DNA of 64,000 nt from Pseudomonas flavescens (GTDB lineage Bacteria; Pseudomonadota; Gammaproteobacteria; Pseudomonadales; Pseudomonadaceae). A program made the translations under genes and the position numbers. Under the pieces are notes generated by a model. The model worked only from the letters and a program-made list of their open reading frames with translations, was not told the DNA's origin and did not search any database. Position 1 is the first letter of the stretch. The number at the start of each line of letters is the position of its first letter. Shown here in pieces: positions 8,383 to 18,798 of the stretch. Location of the stretch: assembly GCF_013408425.1 (NCBI RefSeq), contig NZ_JACBYV010000001.1, positions 2,666,001 through 2,730,000 on the forward strand, written 5' to 3'.

Positions 8383-9108
8383 TCACACCGCCTCTTTTAC
8401 AGGTTGCCCGGTAACGATACCGCCACGTTTGGCGCCGGGATGGACGATGACCTTGAAAGCACTCTTCTGCGCCAGGCTGTAGAAGTCATGGGCGAAGTCG
8501 TCGAGATCCGCTGCGGTCAGCTTGAGGCGACGCAGGAAGTAGTTGTAGACCAGCACCGCTGGCACCGCGACGGCGATACCCACGCCGGTGGCGACCAGCG
8601 CGGCACCGATCGGGCCGGCAACGGTTTCCAGGCTGGCGTTGCCCGCCGCGCTGATGCCCTTGAGCGCTTCCATGATGCCCCATACGGTGCCGAACAAGCC
8701 GATGAAAGGCGAGGTAGAACCGATGGAGGCAACCACCGCCAGGCCGGATTCCAGCGAGCGACGCTCACGCTGAATCTGCTGGCGCAGGGCTCGCTCGAGG
8801 CGATCCTGATGGTTGATCGCCTGGCTCAGGTCACCCGGCTGCTGGCCGTCCGGTACCTGGATGGCAGCGAAACCGGCTTGAGCCACGTGAGCCACGGCGC
8901 CCGACTGGCTCTGCCCCAGCTCTGCAGCTGAATCGAGGCTGGTGGCTGACCAGAACAGCTTCTGGAACTTGCGATCCTGATGCCGCTGGCGTGCGAACTG
9001 GATGCCCTTGATCAGGGCCAGGCCCCAGGTGACGACGGAGAAGCCGATCAGCAGCCAGATGACGGCATGTTCGACCGATTGCAGGGGGGAATCGACTAGC
9101 AGGTTCAT
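8383..9108 (-). CDS. exbB: Biopolymer transport protein ExbB (MotA/TolQ/ExbB proton channel)
   Basis: The 241-residue product has three predicted membrane helices, near residues 13-33, 135-155 and 170-195. The last two carry the conserved 'GLFGTVWGIMEAL' and 'ATGVGIAVAVPAVLVYNYF' signatures of MotA/TolQ/ExbB channels. It assembles with ExbD and TonB in the inner membrane to drive outer-membrane receptors. It lies 87 bp downstream of tonB and directly upstream of exbD. Confidence 0.95.
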   Translation of the reverse strand: MNLLVDSPLQSVEHAVIWLLIGFSVVTWGLALIKGIQFARQRHQDRKFQKLFWSATSLDSAAELGQSQSGAVAHVAQAGFAAIQVPDGQQPGDLSQAINHQDRLERALRQQIQRERRSLESGLAVVASIGSTSPFIGLFGTVWGIMEALKGISAAGNASLETVAGPIGAALVATGVGIAVAVPAVLVYNYFLRRLKLTAADLDDFAHDFYSLAQKSAFKVIVHPGAKRGGIVTGQPVKEAV

Positions 9109-9195
9109 GGTGCGGTCCTCGGAAAACGGTATGTCAATGACGGGGTTCGGGCCCGGACGATCCGGGCTCGTGGAAAAAGGGTGTTGCCGTGAGCG

Positions 9196-10008
9196 TCAGT
9201 TCAGGCGGAAGTCCAGCGGTACCGTGACCCAGCCTTCCTGAGCGACATCGCCACGCTTGGCAGGCACGAAGCTCCAGCGCTGTACCGCCTTAACTGCAGC
9301 CTGGTCGAGTACGTCACGACCGCTGCTGGTCTGGATCTGGATATCGCCTGGCTTGCCGTTGGGCAGCACGCGAATGCGCAGAAGAACGGTGCCTTCCCAG
9401 CCACGGCGCTGAGCCAGGGATGGATATTCCGGCGCTGGGTTACGCAGGTAGGCGGCGTTGGCCGACGGCGGCGTCTCGGTCACCGGCTTGGGTGCGGGTG
9501 GCGCGGGCGGTGCCGGTGGCGCTTCGACCTTGGGCGGCGCAGGCGTAGGCTCGACCGGTTTCGGCACGGGCTTGGGTTTCGGCGGTTGCGGCTTTGGCTT
9601 CGGAGGTTCCGGCTTGGGCGGCGGCTTCACCGCAAGCTCATCGACCACCGGCGGAGGTGGTGGCGGCTCGACGATCGGCTCGGGAGGTGGTGGCTCTACC
9701 ACTGGCTCCGGTGGCGGAGTCGGGGCGGCGAATTCAATGGTCATCGGCGGGATTTCCACCGGCACTTCGGGCAGCACCGGCTCGGGCCGCTGGCTCAGCC
9801 AGACCAGCACCGTAGCGTGCAGCACCAGTGCGAAAGTACCGAGCAGAATCGCTTCACGGCGACCCAGAACGGGACGCGACGCATGGGGGGCGTGACGTAG
9901 CGTACCCAGCGCTTGACGCAGCGGTACACCAAGGTCAAAGACCTCTCCGGGCACACGCGCCTGCTGCCAGGCGGCATTGGAACGCACGGAGGATTGAAGA
10001 TTACCCAT
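9196..10008 (-). CDS. tonB: TonB energy-transducing protein
   Basis: The product is about 270 residues. An N-terminal cytoplasmic segment precedes one membrane helix at about residues 48-68. A long Pro/Glu/Lys-rich periplasmic spacer spans about residues 80-185, and the C-terminal TonB fold contains 'YPSLAQRRGWEGTVLLRIRV' near residue 195. It transfers proton-motive energy to TonB-dependent receptors such as the one at 180-2411. The ribosome-binding site AGGAG precedes three in-frame candidates (TTG 10014, GTG 10011, ATG 10008). ATG was chosen, but the GTG is at a better distance. The long N-terminal cytoplasmic stretch is atypical of E. coli TonB but known in Pseudomonas. Confidence 0.93.
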   Translation of the reverse strand: MGNLQSSVRSNAAWQQARVPGEVFDLGVPLRQALGTLRHAPHASRPVLGRREAILLGTFALVLHATVLVWLSQRPEPVLPEVPVEIPPMTIEFAAPTPPPEPVVEPPPPEPIVEPPPPPPVVDELAVKPPPKPEPPKPKPQPPKPKPVPKPVEPTPAPPKVEAPPAPPAPPAPKPVTETPPSANAAYLRNPAPEYPSLAQRRGWEGTVLLRIRVLPNGKPGDIQIQTSSGRDVLDQAAVKAVQRWSFVPAKRGDVAQEGWVTVPLDFRLN

Positions 10009-10286
10009 CACCAACAGACTCCTGGAAGTACCGACTTAGAGCCGGTCTAAGCAAAAACGGAATTCCAGTTGTCTGGTGCTGCTAAGAATGAGGGTTACCG
10101 ATTATTTCGTAAAATCACTTTTTCTCAGATGGTTATTCGATTGGAGAATATCGAAGACTGAAAGCCGAGTCGGCCGCTCAATGAGCTGGCTTGCGCTGAA
10201 AAGGCAGTTTGGTCGCGATGCCTCTCCAGCCAACGGCCTGGAACAGAGGCGCGCCAGCCAAAAAGAATGAGGGGGAGTAGAAACAA
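10009..10286. other. Intergenic region upstream of tonB
   Basis: This stretch separates the tonB start from the tRNA terminator. It must hold the tonB promoter, but no convincing -35/-10 pair or clear 19-bp Fur box was found. The segment around 10085-10110 is AT-rich and is the likeliest promoter region. No gene is supported here. Confidence 0.5.
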
Positions 10287-10311
10287 GAAAAGCGGCCAAT
10301 GGCCGCTTTTC
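10287..10311 (-). terminator. Rho-independent terminator of the tRNA-Val-Asp-Asp operon
   Basis: Perfect 11-bp arms (GAAAAGCGGCC / GGCCGCTTTTC) flank a 3-nt loop, giving a U-run on the minus strand after the GC stem. It lies 27 bp beyond the 3' end of the last tRNA-Asp. Confidence 0.85.
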
Positions 10312-10338
10312 AGGAAACCTGCTCAAGGCAGGTGGATA

Positions 10339-10415
10339 TGGCGCAGCGGACGGGACTCGAACCCGCGACCCCCGGCGTGACAGGCCGGTATTCTAACCGA
10401 CTGAACTACCGCTGC
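10339..10415 (-). tRNA. tRNA-Asp (GTC), copy 2
   Basis: The 77-nt gene has acceptor arms GCAGCGG/CCGCTGC, the anticodon loop around GTC, the T-arm GGTTCGAGTC and an encoded CCA end. It is nearly identical to the copy at 10513-10589. Confidence 0.97.
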
Positions 10416-10512
10416 GTGTCGGTGGACTTGCGTCCGTACAACTCTTGCTTCGTCAGATACGCTAGCAGTGCTTTCGTATCACATCCCAGAACGGTGTCTT
10501 GGATGGAAAATA

Positions 10513-10589
10513 TGGCGCAGCGGACGGGACTCGAACCCGCGACCCCCGGCGTGACAGGCCGGTATTCTAACCGACTGAACTACCGCTGC
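10513..10589 (-). tRNA. tRNA-Asp (GTC), copy 1
   Basis: The 77-nt gene has a GTC anticodon and an encoded CCA. Its body is the same as the copy at 10339-10415, and the 5' flanks are also similar (CGTCGGTGGACTTGCGTCCG-type sequence), indicating a tandem duplication. Confidence 0.97.
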
Positions 10590-10626
10590 GCGTCGGTGGA
10601 CTTGCGTCCGATTCTCTCAAGGCAAG

Positions 10627-10702
10627 TGGTGGGTGATGACGGGATCGAACCGCCGACCCTCTGCTTGTAAGGCAGATGCTCTCCCGGCTGAGCTAATCAC
10701 CC
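10627..10702 (-). tRNA. tRNA-Val (TAC)
   Basis: The 76-nt gene has acceptor GGGTGAT/ATCACCC, anticodon TAC in loop CTTACAA, T-arm GGTTCGATCC and an encoded CCA. It is the first gene of the Val-Asp-Asp operon. Confidence 0.97.
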
Positions 10703-10722
10703 TTGGCCTTGCGAGGAGGCGA

Positions 10723-10751
10723 AATTTACGCGGGGATCTAACCTAAGTCAA
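10723..10751 (-). promoter_or_regulatory. Sigma-70 promoter of the tRNA-Val-Asp-Asp operon
   Basis: On the minus strand, TTGACT (10746-10751) is followed by 17 nt and TAAATT (10723-10728). The -10 box ends about 20 bp before the tRNA-Val 5' end. Box quality and spacing are close to consensus, as expected for a stable RNA promoter. Confidence 0.8.
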
Positions 10752-10785
10752 GGCCCCGCTTCGCTTTTTTCTAAAATAAAGGTTT

Positions 10786-11997
10786 TTACAGTGCTGCCAG
10801 ACCACGAGCCAGATCGGCCTTGAGATCAGCGACGTCTTCCAGACCGACCGCAACCCGGATCAGGCTGTCACGAATACCGGCATTAGCACGCTCTTGCGGC
10901 GACAGGCGACCATGGGAGGTGGTCGCAGGATGAGCGATAGTCGTCTTGGTGTCGCCCAGGTTGGTGGTGATCGAAATCACTCGCGTGGCATCGATGAAAC
11001 GCCAGGCGCCCTCCTTGCCTCCCTTGACCTCGAAGCTGACCACCGCGCCAAAGGCGCTCTGCTGACGCGCAGCCAGCTCATGCTGAGGGTGGCTGGCAAG
11101 ACCGGCGTAATACACGCGCTCGATACCGTCCTGTTGCTCCAGCCACTGAGCAAGTGCAAGGGCGCTGGCACAGTGAGCCTGCATGCGAATACGCAGAGTC
11201 TCCAGACCCTTGAGGAAGATCCACGCATTGAACGGACTCAGCGTCGGCCCTGCGGTACGCAGGAAGCCCACCACGTCGGTCATCAGCTTGGCGCTACCGG
11301 CCACCACGCCGCCCATGGCGCGACCCTGGCCGTCGATGAATTTGGTCGCCGAGTGCATGACGATATCCGCACCGAGCTTCAGCGGCTGCTGCAGCGCAGG
11401 CGTGCAGAAGCAGTTGTCCACGGCCAGCAACGCGCCGCGCTCATGGGCAATATCCGCCAGCGCAGCGATGTCGACCAGTTCAGCCAGCGGGTTGGAGGGC
11501 GACTCGACGAACAGCAGCTTGGTGTTCGGCTTGAACGCAGCGGCCCAGCCTTGCAAATCGGCCAACGGCACATAGTCGACCTGCACGCCAAAGCGCTTCA
11601 GGTACTTCTCGAACAGGCTGATGGTCGAACCGAACACGCTGCGCGACACCAGCACATGATCACCAGCGCTGCACAGGCTCATGACGATGGAAAGAATCGC
11701 CGACATGCCCGAAGCGGTGGCGACGGCCTGCTCGGCCCCTTCCATGGCCGCGATGCGCTCCTCGAAGGCACGCACAGTGGGATTGGTATAGCGCGAGTAA
11801 ACGTTACCCGGTACTTCGCCAGCAAAACGTGCAGCTGCATCGGCGGCGGTACGGAATACATAGCTGGAGGTGGTGAACAGCGCCTCGCTGTGCTCGCCCT
11901 CAGGCGTGCGATGTTGTCCGGCACGTACCGCCAGGGTGTCGAAGCCGACACCATCCAGATCGCTGTTGAGCCGACCCGCATCCCATTCCTGTGTCAT
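10786..11997 (-). CDS. metZ: O-succinylhomoserine sulfhydrylase
   Basis: The 403-residue Cys/Met-metabolism PLP enzyme converts O-succinylhomoserine plus sulfide to homocysteine, the direct sulfhydrylation route to methionine in Pseudomonas. It shows 'YSRYTNPTV' near residue 60, 'GMSAILSIVMSL' near 90 and the PLP-binding Lys219 in 'HSATKFIDGQGR'. The ATG at 11997 was chosen because it is preceded by GAGGACAGG and gives the usual family length; a longer frame to 12045 adds an atypical leader. It lies downstream of purF, the conserved Pseudomonas arrangement, and probably ends the operon. Confidence 0.95.
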   Translation of the reverse strand: MTQEWDAGRLNSDLDGVGFDTLAVRAGQHRTPEGEHSEALFTTSSYVFRTAADAAARFAGEVPGNVYSRYTNPTVRAFEERIAAMEGAEQAVATASGMSAILSIVMSLCSAGDHVLVSRSVFGSTISLFEKYLKRFGVQVDYVPLADLQGWAAAFKPNTKLLFVESPSNPLAELVDIAALADIAHERGALLAVDNCFCTPALQQPLKLGADIVMHSATKFIDGQGRAMGGVVAGSAKLMTDVVGFLRTAGPTLSPFNAWIFLKGLETLRIRMQAHCASALALAQWLEQQDGIERVYYAGLASHPQHELAARQQSAFGAVVSFEVKGGKEGAWRFIDATRVISITTNLGDTKTTIAHPATTSHGRLSPQERANAGIRDSLIRVAVGLEDVADLKADLARGLAAL

Positions 11998-12063
11998 ATC
12001 CTGTCCTCGTCCAGAAACCAGTCCGGGCCACATGGGCCCGGTCATTTACTCGTTATTTATCGA

Positions 12064-13569
<1,506 letters not shown>

Positions 13570-13597
13570 GTGACGCAACCCCTACTCAGTGAGACGA

Positions 13598-14164
13598 CTA
13601 ATTACCAGTGCCGACGGGAATGGACCCCGGCAGCACGTCTTTGAACGGCAGCTCGACCGGTTCGCGAATACCACTCGCCAACCACTCGCTGGACATCCCC
13701 AATATGAGGTTCTTCGACCAGTCTGCAACCAACAGAAAATGCGGCAGCAGTGTCGATTGCTGCCACCAGACATCCTGCTCGACGGGCGCCAGGCTCAACA
13801 GCCCGACGGCGACCACGACCAGCAAGGCACCGCGGGCGGCGCCAAATACCATACCGAGAAAACGATCCGTGCCCGAAAGCCCGGTCACCCGGATCAGCTC
13901 ACCAATCAGATAGTTGATCAGCGCACCGACCAGCAGGGTCAATACGAACAGCAGCACACAGGCAGCGATAACGCGGGCAGAAGGGGCTTCGATGTAGGCA
14001 GTGAGGTGCTGTGAAAGCGCGCCCCCGAACATCCAGGCAACGACGCCAGCGATGATCCAGGTGACGAGCGACAGGGCTTCCTTGACGAAGCCTCGACTCA
14101 AGCTGATCAGGCTCGATACGACGATGATGGCGATGATCGCCCAATCGACCCAAGTGAATGCCAC
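13598..14164 (-). CDS. cvpA: CvpA family inner-membrane protein
   Basis: The 188-residue product has four predicted membrane helices, starting with 'WVDWAIIAIIVVSSLISL' and including 'GVVAWMFGGAL' and 'VLLFVLTLLVGALINYLI', plus the conserved 'SRGFVKEAL' segment. CvpA was named for colicin V production in E. coli; its biochemical role is unclear, though it affects envelope stress tolerance. It is immediately upstream of purF, as in many gammaproteobacteria. Confidence 0.92.
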   Translation of the reverse strand: MAFTWVDWAIIAIIVVSSLISLSRGFVKEALSLVTWIIAGVVAWMFGGALSQHLTAYIEAPSARVIAACVLLFVLTLLVGALINYLIGELIRVTGLSGTDRFLGMVFGAARGALLVVVAVGLLSLAPVEQDVWWQQSTLLPHFLLVADWSKNLILGMSSEWLASGIREPVELPFKDVLPGSIPVGTGN

Positions 14165-14237
14165 GATGCAGGCTACCGATGGAAGAGGCGCTGCATTTTA
14201 GCAGACCCCTGCCCATCGGTTAAGCGCAGATACCGAG

Positions 14238-14873
14238 TCAGTTGCTTTCAGGCTGAAAGCGCACCACGAAGCCATTGAGCTTGTGTTGACGATTGAGCTG
14301 ATCACGCAGGCGGTCGGCCTCGACCCGCTCGATCAGCGGCCCGACGAATACCCGGTTCATGCCATCGACACTGCGGATGTAGGCGTTGTACCCCTGGGCA
14401 CGCAAGGTCTTCTGCAGCGTTTCTGCACCTGGGCGACTGGAAAGACTGGCCAATTGCACCGACCAGCTGACCGGCAGGCTATTGGCGTCCAGGCGCTCGG
14501 CTGGTGCTTTCTGCGGCGGCGGCGCCACTTCGGCTGGTTTGCTGGGCGTTGGCTGCGGAGCGGGAGTGGTGACCGGTTCCTGGCTGGCGGGCAACTCGGC
14601 AATCGGCTGTTCGACGGGCGCTTGCGCCTGATCGGCAGCCGCACTGTCGCCAGGCACCGGCTCCTGCGGCAATTCCTGAGGGTCGGGGACGATCACCGGC
14701 TGCATCTCGATTTCAGCCACTACGGGCTTGGCCGGCATGCTTGGCGCGTCGACCACCACATGACGCAACTCGTCAGGACGGGACAGCAGCATCGGCAGGA
14801 AAATCACCGCCAGTGCGACCAGCACCAGAGCCCCGACAATACGTTGCTTCGTTCCGCTATCCAGCATTGCCAT
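14238..14873 (-). CDS. SPOR-domain protein (DedD-like)
   Basis: The 211-residue product has a short cytoplasmic N-terminus, one membrane helix near residues 12-30, a Pro/Ala/Glu-rich periplasmic linker and a C-terminal SPOR domain of about 75 residues ('WSVQLASLSSRPGAETLQ' through 'GFVVRF'). SPOR domains bind denuded glycan strands of septal peptidoglycan, so a cell-division role similar to DedD is expected. The start used follows AGGAGG by 9 nt and overlaps the folC 3' end by 17 bp. Two other in-frame ATGs, 9 bp upstream and 6 bp downstream, are possible. Confidence 0.88.
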   Translation of the reverse strand: MAMLDSGTKQRIVGALVLVALAVIFLPMLLSRPDELRHVVVDAPSMPAKPVVAEIEMQPVIVPDPQELPQEPVPGDSAAADQAQAPVEQPIAELPASQEPVTTPAPQPTPSKPAEVAPPPQKAPAERLDANSLPVSWSVQLASLSSRPGAETLQKTLRAQGYNAYIRSVDGMNRVFVGPLIERVEADRLRDQLNRQHKLNGFVVRFQPESN

Positions 14874-16164
14874 CCTGCACATCCTCCTGGGCGTGACGCT
14901 CCAGCCATATCAGGGCTTCGGCCACGCAGAAAAAAGAACCAAAGAGCAGAATCTCATCCCCTGCCGCGGCGCGCTCGCACTGCGCCTGCAGAGCGCTTGC
15001 CACATCGGCGTACATCTCGGCCTGGGTAGCGCAGGCGACCAGGTGGCCATGCAGCTCGGCCGCAGAGCGCGAACGCTCGGTCGGCAGGGGCGTCACCGCC
15101 CAGTGGCTGATCTCGCCCAGCAAGGGCGCCACGACAGCAGGCAGGTCCTTGTCGGCCAACAGGCCGAAGACTGCCCGGCGCTCGCCTTCGACAGGACGAG
15201 ACTGCAGGCGACCGGCAAGAAACTGCGCGGCGTGGGGATTGTGCCCTACATCGAGCAACAGAGTGAGGGACTTGCCCCGCCAGTTCAAGTGACGACGGTC
15301 CAGGCGACCGGTTACCCGGGTAGCGGCCAATGCTGCGGCGATGACGCCGGCATCCCAGGGCAGATCGAGCAAGGCATAGGCCTGTAGAGCCAGCGCGGCG
15401 TTTTCCATGGGCAGATCGAGCAGTGGCAAGCCGGCCAGACGCAGCACGTGCCCACGCGGCGTGAGCCCGTACCAGCTCCAGCCGTCCTCGGCGATGCTCA
15501 GGTCGAAATCCCGGCAGCGCAGGAAGAACGGTGCATCGATTTCCACCACCCGCTCCAGCAATGGCAGCGGTGGATCGAAGTCGCCGCAAAGTGCCGGCTT
15601 GCCGGGGCGCATGATCCCGGCTTTCTCGAACGCAACCGACTCGCGGGTATCCCCCAGCCAGTCGGCGTGATCCACACCGATGCTGGTGATCAGCGCCAGG
15701 TCAGCATCGATCAGATTGACCGCATCGAGGCGCCCGCCCAGACCGACTTCCAGCACAGCGAAATCCAGACCGGCACGCTCGAACAACCAGAAGGCAGCCA
15801 GAGTGCCCATCTCGAAGTAGGTCAGCGAGGTTTCGCCCCGTGCAGCCTCGACGGCGGCGAAAGCCTCACAGAGACCTGCATCGCTGGCGTCCTGCCCATC
15901 GATCTGCACCCGCTCGTTGTAACGCAGCAGGTGCGGCGAGCTGTAGACGCCAACCTTGAGCCCTTGGGCGCGCAGCAACGCGGCGAGAAAAGCACAGGTC
16001 GAGCCCTTGCCGTTGGTGCCGGTGACCGTGATCACCCGCGGCGCCGGACGGGAAAGCCCAAGGCGCTCGGCAACCTCCCGGGAACGCTCCAGGCCCATGT
16101 CGATGGCGCTCGGATGCAAACGCTCCAGGTACGCCAGCCACTCGGCCAGGGAGCGCTGGGTCAT
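14857..16164 (-). CDS. folC: Folylpolyglutamate synthase / dihydrofolate synthase
   Basis: The 435-residue Mur-ligase-type enzyme adds glutamate to dihydropteroate and to folates. It has the ATP-binding loop '[10 protein letters not shown]' near residues 47-56, the '[15 protein letters not shown]' segment and the second Mur-family motif around '[13 protein letters not shown]'. It overlaps accD by 4 bp upstream and the SPOR gene downstream, indicating a tightly coupled accD-folC-SPOR-cvpA-purF unit. Confidence 0.96.
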   Translation of the reverse strand: MTQRSLAEWLAYLERLHPSAIDMGLERSREVAERLGLSRPAPRVITVTGTNGKGSTCAFLAALLRAQGLKVGVYSSPHLLRYNERVQIDGQDASDAGLCEAFAAVEAARGETSLTYFEMGTLAAFWLFERAGLDFAVLEVGLGGRLDAVNLIDADLALITSIGVDHADWLGDTRESVAFEKAGIMRPGKPALCGDFDPPLPLLERVVEIDAPFFLRCRDFDLSIAEDGWSWYGLTPRGHVLRLAGLPLLDLPMENAALALQAYALLDLPWDAGVIAAALAATRVTGRLDRRHLNWRGKSLTLLLDVGHNPHAAQFLAGRLQSRPVEGERRAVFGLLADKDLPAVVAPLLGEISHWAVTPLPTERSRSAAELHGHLVACATQAEMYADVASALQAQCERAAAGDEILLFGSFFCVAEALIWLERHAQEDVQDGNAG

Positions 16165-17045
16165 GCCGTGACCGGCAGCGCTGCAGGGGATGGCTGGTGA
16201 GTGAACTGCGCCAACAGACGAGCCAGACGCGAGCGCAGCTCGGCACGGTGGATGATCATGTCGATGGCGCCGTGCTCGATCAGGAACTCGCTGCGCTGGA
16301 AACCTTCTGGCAGCTTCTCGCGAACGGTCTGCTCGATCACTCGCGGGCCGGCAAAACCGATCAGTGCCTTCGGTTCGGCGACGATCACGTCACCCAGCAT
16401 GGCAAGACTGGCGGAAACACCACCGTAGACCGGGTCGGTCAGTACGGAAACGAAGGGGATACCCTCCTCGCGCAGACGCGCCAGCACGGCGGAAGTCTTG
16501 GCCATCTGCATCAGCGAGATCAGCGCTTCCTGCATACGCGCACCACCGGAGGCAGCGAAGCATACGAATGGGCAGCGTTGTTCAAGCGCCACGTTGGCGG
16601 CACGCACGAAACGCTCACCGACGATGGCACCCATGGAGCCGCCCATGAAGGAGAATTCGAAGGCACAGGCCACGATCGGCATGCCTTCCAGCGTACCGCT
16701 CATGGAAATCAGCGCGTCCTTCTCGCCGGTCTGCTTCTGCGCAGCGACCAGGCGATCCTTGTACTTCTTGCTGTCGCGGAATTTCAGGCGATCACTGGGC
16801 TCCAGATCGGCACCGATCTCTTCACGACCATCGGCGTCGAGGAAGATGTCCAGACGCGCACGCGCATTGATACGCATGTGGTGACTGCACTTGGGACAAA
16901 CGTCCAGGGTCTTTTCCAGCTCGGGTTTGTACAGCACGGCCTCACAGGACGGGCACTTGTGCCACAGACCTTCCGGCACCGAACTCTTCTTGACCTCGGA
17001 ACGCATGATCGATGGGATCAGTTTGTCTACCAGCCAGTTGCTCAT
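16161..17045 (-). CDS. accD: Acetyl-CoA carboxylase carboxyltransferase subunit beta
   Basis: The 294-residue product begins with a zinc ribbon (C31, C34, C50, C53) and then the carboxyltransferase domain with '[12 protein letters not shown]' and '[11 protein letters not shown]'. With AccA it transfers carboxyl from biotin to acetyl-CoA to form malonyl-CoA for fatty-acid synthesis. Its stop overlaps the folC start by 4 bp, and trpF lies 172 bp upstream. Confidence 0.97.
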   Translation of the reverse strand: MSNWLVDKLIPSIMRSEVKKSSVPEGLWHKCPSCEAVLYKPELEKTLDVCPKCSHHMRINARARLDIFLDADGREEIGADLEPSDRLKFRDSKKYKDRLVAAQKQTGEKDALISMSGTLEGMPIVACAFEFSFMGGSMGAIVGERFVRAANVALEQRCPFVCFAASGGARMQEALISLMQMAKTSAVLARLREEGIPFVSVLTDPVYGGVSASLAMLGDVIVAEPKALIGFAGPRVIEQTVREKLPEGFQRSEFLIEHGAIDMIIHRAELRSRLARLLAQFTHQPSPAALPVTA

Positions 17046-17217
17046 GCTCTCAATTCTCCAACGCTGTAGGCTTCAACATGCTTGTTGCACATGACAAGCG
17101 AATTCACAAAGTGGCCGCCTCAGGGGCCGGCGTTACGCCCGCCACCTGACCCGACCACGAAAAAAGCACGCACTTATCGCGGCGATAGGAGTATGGACGG
17201 CTCGCTGCGCGACGTCG

Positions 17218-17850
17218 TCACATCGACTCGCCAACCGCCCGCACTGCGCGTACGAAGTCTTTTACCCGGCTGGCATCCTTGATGCCCTTGCTCGCCTCCA
17301 CGCCGCCGCTGACATCGACCGCATAAGGACGCACCTGGGCGATTGCCGCAGCGACGTTACTCGCGGTCAGGCCACCGGCGAGGATGACCGGCTTGCTCAA
17401 TCGCGCAGGCACCAGCGACCAGTCGAAGGCCTGCCCCGTCCCTCCGGGAACACCTTCCACGAAGGTATCGAGCAGAACTGCGCGGGCACCAGGATAAACG
17501 TCCACCAGCGCCGCCACGTCATCGCCTGCGCGAACGCGCAGCGCTTTGATATAGGGCCGGCCGACGGCTTCGCACTCGGCAGCGGTTTCATCGCCATGAA
17601 ACTGCAGCAGATCCAGCGGTACCGCAGCCAGCACCTCATCGAGCTCGGCTCGCGACATGTCGACGAACAGACCGACCGTGGTCACGAAAGGCGGCAGCGC
17701 AGTCACGATGGCCCGCGCCTGCTCGATCGACACGGCTCGCGGGCTGCGCGCATAGAACACCAGGCCGATAGCGTCGGCACCAGCCGCCACCGCGGCGAGC
17801 GCATCCTCGAGGCGGGTAATCCCGCAGATCTTGCAGCGAACGACTGACAA
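17218..17850 (-). CDS. trpF: Phosphoribosylanthranilate isomerase
   Basis: The 210-residue TIM-barrel enzyme catalyses the Amadori rearrangement in tryptophan synthesis. The catalytic Cys is in '[12 protein letters not shown]' at the N-terminus, and the C-terminal phosphate-binding loops '[12 protein letters not shown]' and '[15 protein letters not shown]' are present. The gene is separate from trpC and lies between truA and accD, as in other pseudomonads. Confidence 0.97.
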   Translation of the reverse strand: MSVVRCKICGITRLEDALAAVAAGADAIGLVFYARSPRAVSIEQARAIVTALPPFVTTVGLFVDMSRAELDEVLAAVPLDLLQFHGDETAAECEAVGRPYIKALRVRAGDDVAALVDVYPGARAVLLDTFVEGVPGGTGQAFDWSLVPARLSKPVILAGGLTASNVAAAIAQVRPYAVDVSGGVEASKGIKDASRVKDFVRAVRAVGESM

Positions 17851-17928
17851 CAGACGAATACCTCCGCGAAAGGCCGGATGGTAACAAATGACCGTAGGCG
17901 ATGGGCCATTAATTACTCTGCCCGCCGC

Positions 17929-18795
17929 CTACTCCGGGATTGCCACGTCTTTCAGGCCGGACAGGAAGTGCGGCCCCAGATAACGCGTCGGCAAATCGAA
18001 CTCGGCCGGGTAATCCACTTGCACCAGATACAGCCCGTAAGGGTGGGCCGTTACGCCGCCAGTACGCCGCACACCGGTAGTCAGTACCTCGCCAGCCCAC
18101 TCGACCGGACGCTCACCGGCACCAATGGTCATCAGCACGCCAGCGATATTACGCACCATATGGTGCAGAAAGGCATTGGCGCGGATATCCAGCACGATGA
18201 AGCGACCATGTTGCAGCAACTCCAGGTGGTGCACCGTTTTGATCGGTGATTTGGCCTGACACTGCCGCGCACGGAATGCGCTGAAATCATGGGTACCGAG
18301 GAACACGCGGGCCGCTTCACGCATGCGTTCGATATCCAGTGGACGGTGGTTCCAGGTGACTTCTTCGGCCATGTGCGCCGGACGTATCTGATCGTTGTAG
18401 ATCACATAGCGATAGCGTCGCGCCATGGCGCAGAAGCGCGCGTCGAAATGCCTTGGCATGGCCTTGGCCCAGGTGACACTGATGTCGCCTGGCAGATTCA
18501 TGTTGGCCCCCATGACCCAGGCGTGCATGGATCGCTCGACCGTGGTGTCGAAATGCACCACCTGCCCGCTGGCATGCACCAGCGCGTCGGTGCGCCCCGC
18601 ACAACTCAGCGTGACAGGCGCACCGCCGGCAACCTTGGAAAGGGCTTTCTCGAGGGACGCCTGAATCGACGGCACGCCGTCACGCTGGCGCTGGAAACCA
18701 CGATAACGGGCGCCACGGTACTCGACACCCAGGGCAATCTTGTAAATGCCGACGGCAGCCATTTCGGCTGCCGTCGAGGTACGCACATCAGACAT
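17929..18795 (-). CDS. truA: tRNA pseudouridine(38-40) synthase
   Basis: The 288-residue product isomerises uridines 38-40 in the tRNA anticodon arm. The catalytic Asp70 lies in 'CAGRTDALVHASGQ'. The 'YRGFQRQ' and 'RANAFLHHMVRNIAG' motifs of TruA are present. The start is 3 bp from the fimV stop, so the two are probably cotranscribed. An extra 15 or so N-terminal residues precede the conserved core, so a downstream start is possible. Confidence 0.96.
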   Translation of the reverse strand: MSDVRTSTAAEMAAVGIYKIALGVEYRGARYRGFQRQRDGVPSIQASLEKALSKVAGGAPVTLSCAGRTDALVHASGQVVHFDTTVERSMHAWVMGANMNLPGDISVTWAKAMPRHFDARFCAMARRYRYVIYNDQIRPAHMAEEVTWNHRPLDIERMREAARVFLGTHDFSAFRARQCQAKSPIKTVHHLELLQHGRFIVLDIRANAFLHHMVRNIAGVLMTIGAGERPVEWAGEVLTTGVRRTGGVTAHPYGLYLVQVDYPAEFDLPTRYLGPHFLSGLKDVAIPE

Positions 18796-18798
18796 GTA

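Noticed and set aside
10009..10140. Possible Fur box upstream of tonB
   Set aside because: AT-rich segments are present, but none gives a convincing match to the 19-bp GATAATGATAATCATTATC pattern by eye.
10299..10670. Open frame of 123 codons on the plus strand across the tRNA-Asp genes, with a duplicated 'RTGLEPATPGVTGRYSNRLN' segment
   Set aside because: It is the antisense translation of the two tRNA-Asp genes; the repeated peptide comes from the tRNA duplication.
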